A stretch of DNA of 64,000 bases from Hypomyces perniciosus (Eukaryota; Ascomycota; Sordariomycetes; Hypocreales; Hypocreaceae), in assembly GCA_008477525.1 (NCBI GenBank), contig SPDT01000004.1, positions 1,860,001 through 1,924,000 on the forward strand, in the 5' to 3' direction. This document shows, piece by piece, positions 59,880 through 64,000 of the stretch. The translations under genes were made by a program, and so were the position numbers. The notes beneath the pieces were generated by a model. The model did not search any database. It was not told where the DNA came from and worked only from the letters and a program-made list of their open reading frames with translations. The stretch's first letter is position 1, and every line of letters begins with the position of its first letter.

Positions 59880-60251
59880 ATGTCCGAAGCCTACGAGCGC
59901 GAGCGGCAAAACAATTCTCGTCTGGAGGAGCTCTCCTCCAAGATCACCGCCCTGCGCGGCGTCACCGTCGACATCTACGACAATGCCCGCGCCCAAGACG
60001 TCATCGACAACACCGTACGCCCCCCGTTGCCTTGATCCCCGCCAACCATACAACGGGATTGCTGACTGACGTTTGTCTTTGTTGTTCTCTAGTCCGACAC
60101 ATTCACCTCCATGGCCTCGCAGATGAAAGGCTCCGCCAGTCGCCTGACCCGAATGGCTGCCTCGGGAAACAACATCGCCATAATGAAACTGGCTGCTATA
60201 GTCATCGGCGTCTTTTTGTTATTCTACTACGGGTTGAAGTTGATTTTCTGA
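59880..60251 (+). CDS. sft1: Golgi Qc-SNARE, Sft1-like
   Basis: Two exons, 59880-60014 and 60093-60251, give 97 residues, the size of Sft1/Bet1-type SNAREs. The SNARE helix runs from NNSRLEELSSKITALRGVTV through SDTFTSMASQMKGSASRLTR, with the conserved SRLTR close to the membrane. The protein ends in a single tail anchor (IMKLAAIVIGVFLLFYYGLK). By family it is a Qc-SNARE in retrograde intra-Golgi traffic. Bet1 is the main alternative, but the NNxRLEEL start, SRLTR segment and short tail favour Sft1. The start ATG lies in a TCATCATGTC context after a long C/T-rich leader. Confidence 0.87.
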
Positions 60252-60689
60252 GAACATCATTATGGCGTAAAAGTTGTTGGGAGTTCAATCGATCGTGGTG
60301 GTCCGGAGAATCTGTGCCGGGGTATAATAGGGGGGGGCGGAAGAAGGCCTCTTTTGCCCGCTAGAAGATATGCAATTATTCAGGGGAGTTGGCTGCATAG
60401 ATGGACTGTACTACTTAGGATATGGAAGATGTATCGGACTTCATCCGGCTGTCCGGTGGCAATACCCTCGGCGTGTTACTGGCGTTCAGAAATCGAGTTA
60501 CAAGGGCTTTTTTCAATACCGATCATGAAATGAAATGCACTATTAAAATACGCCGCTTCATAATCTAGTTAACATTTTGCAATCTACAGACCTCCAACAT
60601 GCAAAAAAAAACGCCGGTAACATGCCCGCCTACCCAATGGTTTAAAGGCATCTCCCTGAACTTTTTGTCAACGGTTATAGTCGATATCC
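60252..60689. other. Convergent 3' region of Sft1 and Age2
   Basis: Non-coding sequence with no repeat or RNA gene that I can see; it holds both 3' untranslated regions. Confidence 0.5.
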
Positions 60690-62416
60690 CTACTGCCAGA
60701 CGTTGGAGAACAGATCTTCATCAGCTCCAAAGCCTTTCGCCGTTGCGGTCGTGCCAGAGGTCGACGGCCCAGTGCTGCTTGTCCAACCACCGAATTCTTC
60801 ATCAGCTGCCACCTTAGGAGCAGGGTTGAAGCCACCGGTAGAACCAGGGACGATAGGAGTACTGGCGAATGAGCCGCCAGTGCTTCCCCATCCTAGAGAG
60901 CTAGAAGACGGCTTTGGCTGTGCAGAGCTCTTCTGCGCGGGTGGAGCCGCCGCTGAGGTCCCGCTGCTCCACTCATTACCACCACCCCAGACATCGGCCC
61001 CTGACAGGCCTGCCCCACCAAAGGCGCTCGAGGTTGTGGTGCTCGGCACAGCAGGTTTGCTCTGAGGAGCGGAGAGGTTGAAGGCCGAGTTGGTTGAGAC
61101 AGGAGGGCTCACTTGCGCGGGTGGCTGGGATGATGTTTGGGTGGTTGCTGTAGAAAAGTCAAACAAGTCGTTCATGGCAGAGGACGGCTTGGCTGGAGCT
61201 GCTACTGCTGCTACTGCTGCTGGGGTAGAAAACGATCCAAATCCTCCAAGTCCAGAGTTTGAGGGCTTCGATTGATGCGATACGCCTGATGCCTGAGCTG
61301 GCTTGGAGTCGAAGAAGCTGCCCCCGCTCAAACCGCCAAAAGCATTGCTGTTGGATTGTGGTGGCGAGGTTGCACGGGCGCTAGAGCCGAGGCTGGCAAA
61401 GGGGTCTGAAGGAGGTGGTTTGGCGGTGGTCGCGGCAGACAAGTTCAAGCTGCCGAAGGCATCGTTAAAGCCACCCATTGAACCTTGTTGCTGGTGACCC
61501 ATGGGAGCACCCATGCCCCCAAAGCCCCCTTGTTGCTGCGGTGCTTGAGGCTGAGGCTTGGGAGCAGAGGCGTATAGTGATAGAATCGATTGCTTGAGGT
61601 CCGGCCTCGACTGGCCGCCCGAAGAGCTAACTCCAGTAGTGCTCGCCGGCCGCGGTGGTGCGGTGGGCTGGCCAAAAAAGTCCAGTCCGAGCAAGGAGTC
61701 TTTGGTAGCGGTCGTCTTCGGTGGTGCCGGCTCAGCCTTGGGTGTGACCTTGGCAACTGGAGGTCCCGTATTCGCCCGCGGAGGAGCAGGATCGTCACCA
61801 CCGATTAGATCACCCACTGGCGCGGGGATGTTTCGAGGCGCTTGAGATTGTCCAGTGGAGGATTTCCTGATCGTCTCGTTCCTCTCCACAACTTGCTTCT
61901 CCTTGACTATACTCAGGGGAACGTCGTCATCGCCAGAAGCATCAAGGGTCGATGGGTCTGGCATCGGTCCATCCATTACCCAGCGCTTCAGCTCATATTT
62001 CGTTCGAATAAAGTTCTCGATCTTGGACTCGGAGGGGGTGTGGCCTTGTGCTAGCTTCGCTTCCCAGTACTTGTTCGCACGCGCATTGCCCCAGTTCAGC
62101 ACGCTCTGAAGTTGTTCGTCGGTCCATGAGTCCAGGTCGACTGATTTGACTCTGCTGATGTGGGTGCCCATGCCACGGTGAATGCCAGAGCATCGAATGC
62201 AGATGAAGATACCGAGATTCCAACTCGCCCATCGTGGATCTGCAATGGCAATTAGAATATCTCATTGGTGATTCGTATGGAATTGCCTTGGGACATACGC
62301 TTGTTCCTTTTACAATCAGCACAAACCTTGTTGGGCTCCAACTTCAGGAGGCTCTTGATAGTAGCTTGATTCTGCGCCGCCCGCTCGGCAGCGGGGTTTG
62401 GTGCCCTTCTCGACAT
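60690..62416 (-). CDS. age2: Arf GTPase-activating protein, Age2-like
   Basis: Two exons, 62416-62299 and 62239-60690, joined in phase across a 59-base intron, give 555 residues. The N-terminal ArfGAP domain (about residues 15-135) has the zinc motif C32-x2-C35-x17-C53-x2-C56 (VCADC, CIRC), then SGIHRGMGTHISRVKSVDLD, which includes the arginine-finger region. The HPRWASWNLG segment with 17 residues between the Cys pairs fits the Age2 branch. The rest is disordered, rich in Ser/Pro/Gly/Ala/Gln, with DLIGG, DSLLGLDFFG and WGGG-type short motifs like those that bind clathrin adaptors. It should stimulate GTP hydrolysis on Arf1 at the trans-Golgi. The intron falls inside the zinc finger. Confidence 0.92.
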
Positions 62417-63060
62417 GTCGGTGAGATGTTGTATGCGAGAGTAGAATTCGGGATGGGATTTCAGAGAAATTCGCGAGCCTAGAAGTATGCTATGCCAAAT
62501 GGCAGCCTAGGATGATGTCGTGTGGCCACTTGGATTATATCAAACAATGGGGTAAGTTAAAGTTGGCCACCCTACGAGCACCTCCTAGTTGCAACTCAAC
62601 TTGAGGGATAAGCCACACACCAGCCACGTCAGACTGATGTAACCTCAGGCAGCCATAGAATTATTAATAGTGCTACCCTACAATTACGAGGTCGATTTAC
62701 AGTGTCGGGTCAGTTTTGCAGTGACCTTGGGAAGAATACAAGTATGACGGTTGTTTTCCTGATTGACAGCTGAATTTACATGCTATGCTGGAAAAGATCT
62801 GGACGAGTTCCAAATAAATGCGGCACTGCGCCATAGCTCTGTATTAGTGGCTGTGTAGTGTTTATAGCAGGGTATGTGAGGAGCAGATGATGCCGATGGT
62901 TCCATAGCGGCGATACAGCATCAGTGATTTGTCAATACCCTCATTATTTCAAATAACGCTCACCCACGGTTCGATTGAGTATATCACCACCTAGGCACCG
63001 AGAGCTATAAATCCACATCCATCACCACCAACTCCAGGACCTTCTTCTACATCGCCTTTT
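62417..63060. promoter_or_regulatory. Divergent promoter, Age2 / MsrB
   Basis: 645 bases separate two divergent start codons. The MsrB-proximal end has a pyrimidine-rich leader (about 63020-63060). I see no repeat or RNA gene. Confidence 0.5.
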
Positions 63061-63733
63061 ATGCGTTTCATCCCAGTATTTGCAAGATTCATCCAAACAC
63101 TATCAAACGCCACTCGACTTAGGTCCCCGCATCAACGTCGTCTGAGCCCGTTCCAACCTCTTCGCTTACAATCCATGTCCGGCATCCCATTCCTCAGTGC
63201 CCTCTTTGGTTCTTCCTCGTCCAAACCACCCAACATGTCGTACCCTGATCAACGAACAGACGAGGACTGGCGTGCCGTCCTTAGTCCAGGTAGATAAATA
63301 ACCAATCCTATCGTTGCCACATTTAGCTCACTGACACCACTTACCAGAGCAATTCCGTGTCTTGAGAACGAAAGGCACAGAGGCTGCAGGAACCGGAAAG
63401 TTTGACAAGCACTATCCGAAGGAGGGCGTATACACCTGCGCAGGATGCGATGCGCCACTGTACAAGGCATCCCACAAGTTTAGCTCAGGCTGCGGGTGGC
63501 CGGCGTATTTCGATAGCGTTCCTGGAGCTGTCATCCGACACGAAGACCGAACCTTCGGCATGCTGAGGACGGAAATCGTTTGTTCAAACTGCGGTGGCCA
63601 CCTTGGTCATATCTTCAAAGGAGAAGGATTCCCGACGCCGACGGATGAGCGTCATTGTGTGAATAGCATCAGCTTAAAGTTCTCGCCCGAGGACAAGGTG
63701 GTGGAAAGCAAGGGTGAAGAGAGCAAGGCGTGA
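63061..63733 (+). CDS. Peptide-methionine (R)-S-oxide reductase (MsrB)
   Basis: Two exons, 63061-63289 and 63348-63733, give 204 residues. The N-terminal ~40 residues are Arg/Ser-rich and amphipathic (MRFIPVFARFIQTLSNATRL), consistent with a mitochondrial presequence; internal ATGs at residues 39 and 59 (MSGIPFL, MSYPDQR) could give a cytosolic form. The MsrB domain has DEDWRAVLSP, the zinc-binding CAGC and CSNC pairs, FSSGCGWPAYFD, GGHLGHIF, and the catalytic cysteine in DERHCVNS at about residue 180. It reduces the R-epimer of methionine sulfoxide in proteins. The second Cys in SGCGWP could be the resolving residue. The gene is complete. Confidence 0.95.
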
Positions 63734-64000
63734 GTTGCTATAATATAGTCATGCATACGGAGTACTGGGGGAATATCTGGCGTTGAGGGTGGAGGGAGTG
63801 TGTAAGTACATTGTCTTGGTCTAATGAGAGATGTATGTATTGAGAGTATAATCCTGCCAGTTCCACTGTGTGTCTGGTCAGCCAGGGTGTAATGAATTAT
63901 GTTCTAAATAAGTATAAAATAGCCCTCGTATCTTTTCGAAATAGAGGGGTATAACTGGAATAGATGGTGATCTTCCAACTTTATAACTAGTGATAACAGT
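63734..64000. other. Right edge, 3' region of MsrB
   Basis: This is non-coding to the end of the window, with one ATACGGAGTAC palindrome near 63758. Confidence 0.5.

Noticed and set aside
59467..60069. 200-codon frame over the Sft1 leader and first exon
   Set aside because: It is out of frame with the clear SNARE coding exons and is C/T-rich low-complexity sequence.
61445..61845. Antisense and shifted frames within Age2
   Set aside because: They arise from the GC-rich Ser/Pro/Gly linker of Age2 and show no family signature.

Overview
This window is nuclear DNA from a filamentous ascomycete, most likely a member of the Eurotiales (Aspergillus/Penicillium type). The evidence is short GT-AG introns of about 50-110 bases, fungal housekeeping genes (Rsc9, Ysc84/Lsb3, Sft1, Age2 and MsrB homologues), intron-bearing tRNA-Leu genes, and a very large fungal non-ribosomal peptide synthetase (NRPS). 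The genus is an inference.

Layout. 1-8,872 is gene-poor. It holds two tRNA-Leu(CAA) genes in inverted orientation, faint coding remnants, and an F-box-type gene broken by one in-frame TAG. 8,873-43,013 is a secondary-metabolite cluster of about 34 kb: a four-exon MFS transporter, a PLP aminotransferase-fold enzyme, an intronless cytochrome P450, a six-exon cytochrome P450, and an intronless NRPS of about 6,619 residues. A complete hAT transposon of 3,418 bp with an 8-bp target duplication lies exactly within intron 1 of the second P450. A 484-bp inverted-repeat element (MITE-like) and a cluster of TACGGAGTA palindromes lie between that P450 and the NRPS. 43,014-64,000 is a more ordinary region: a hypothetical basic protein, a possible Rec114-like protein, Rsc9, a small coiled-coil protein, degenerate remnants including a membrane-protein gene with an in-frame TAG, then Ysc84/Lsb3, Sft1, Age2 and MsrB.

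How the cluster may work (inference). The NRPS reads A-T-(C-A-T)x5-C-T: six adenylation, six condensation and seven carrier domains. It has no epimerase, methyltransferase, thioesterase or reductase domain. It should build a hexapeptide that starts directly with an amino acid and is released through a terminal C-T pair, as in the known architecture of GliP-type synthetases. The aminotransferase-fold enzyme could supply or modify an unusual amino acid, the two P450s could oxidise precursor or product, and the MFS protein could export it. No cluster-specific transcription factor is visible. I do not recognise the product. The most distinctive point is that the second P450 keeps complete coding capacity even though its first intron has grown from about 84 to about 3,510 bases through the hAT insertion, so its activity may now depend on splicing across a transposon.
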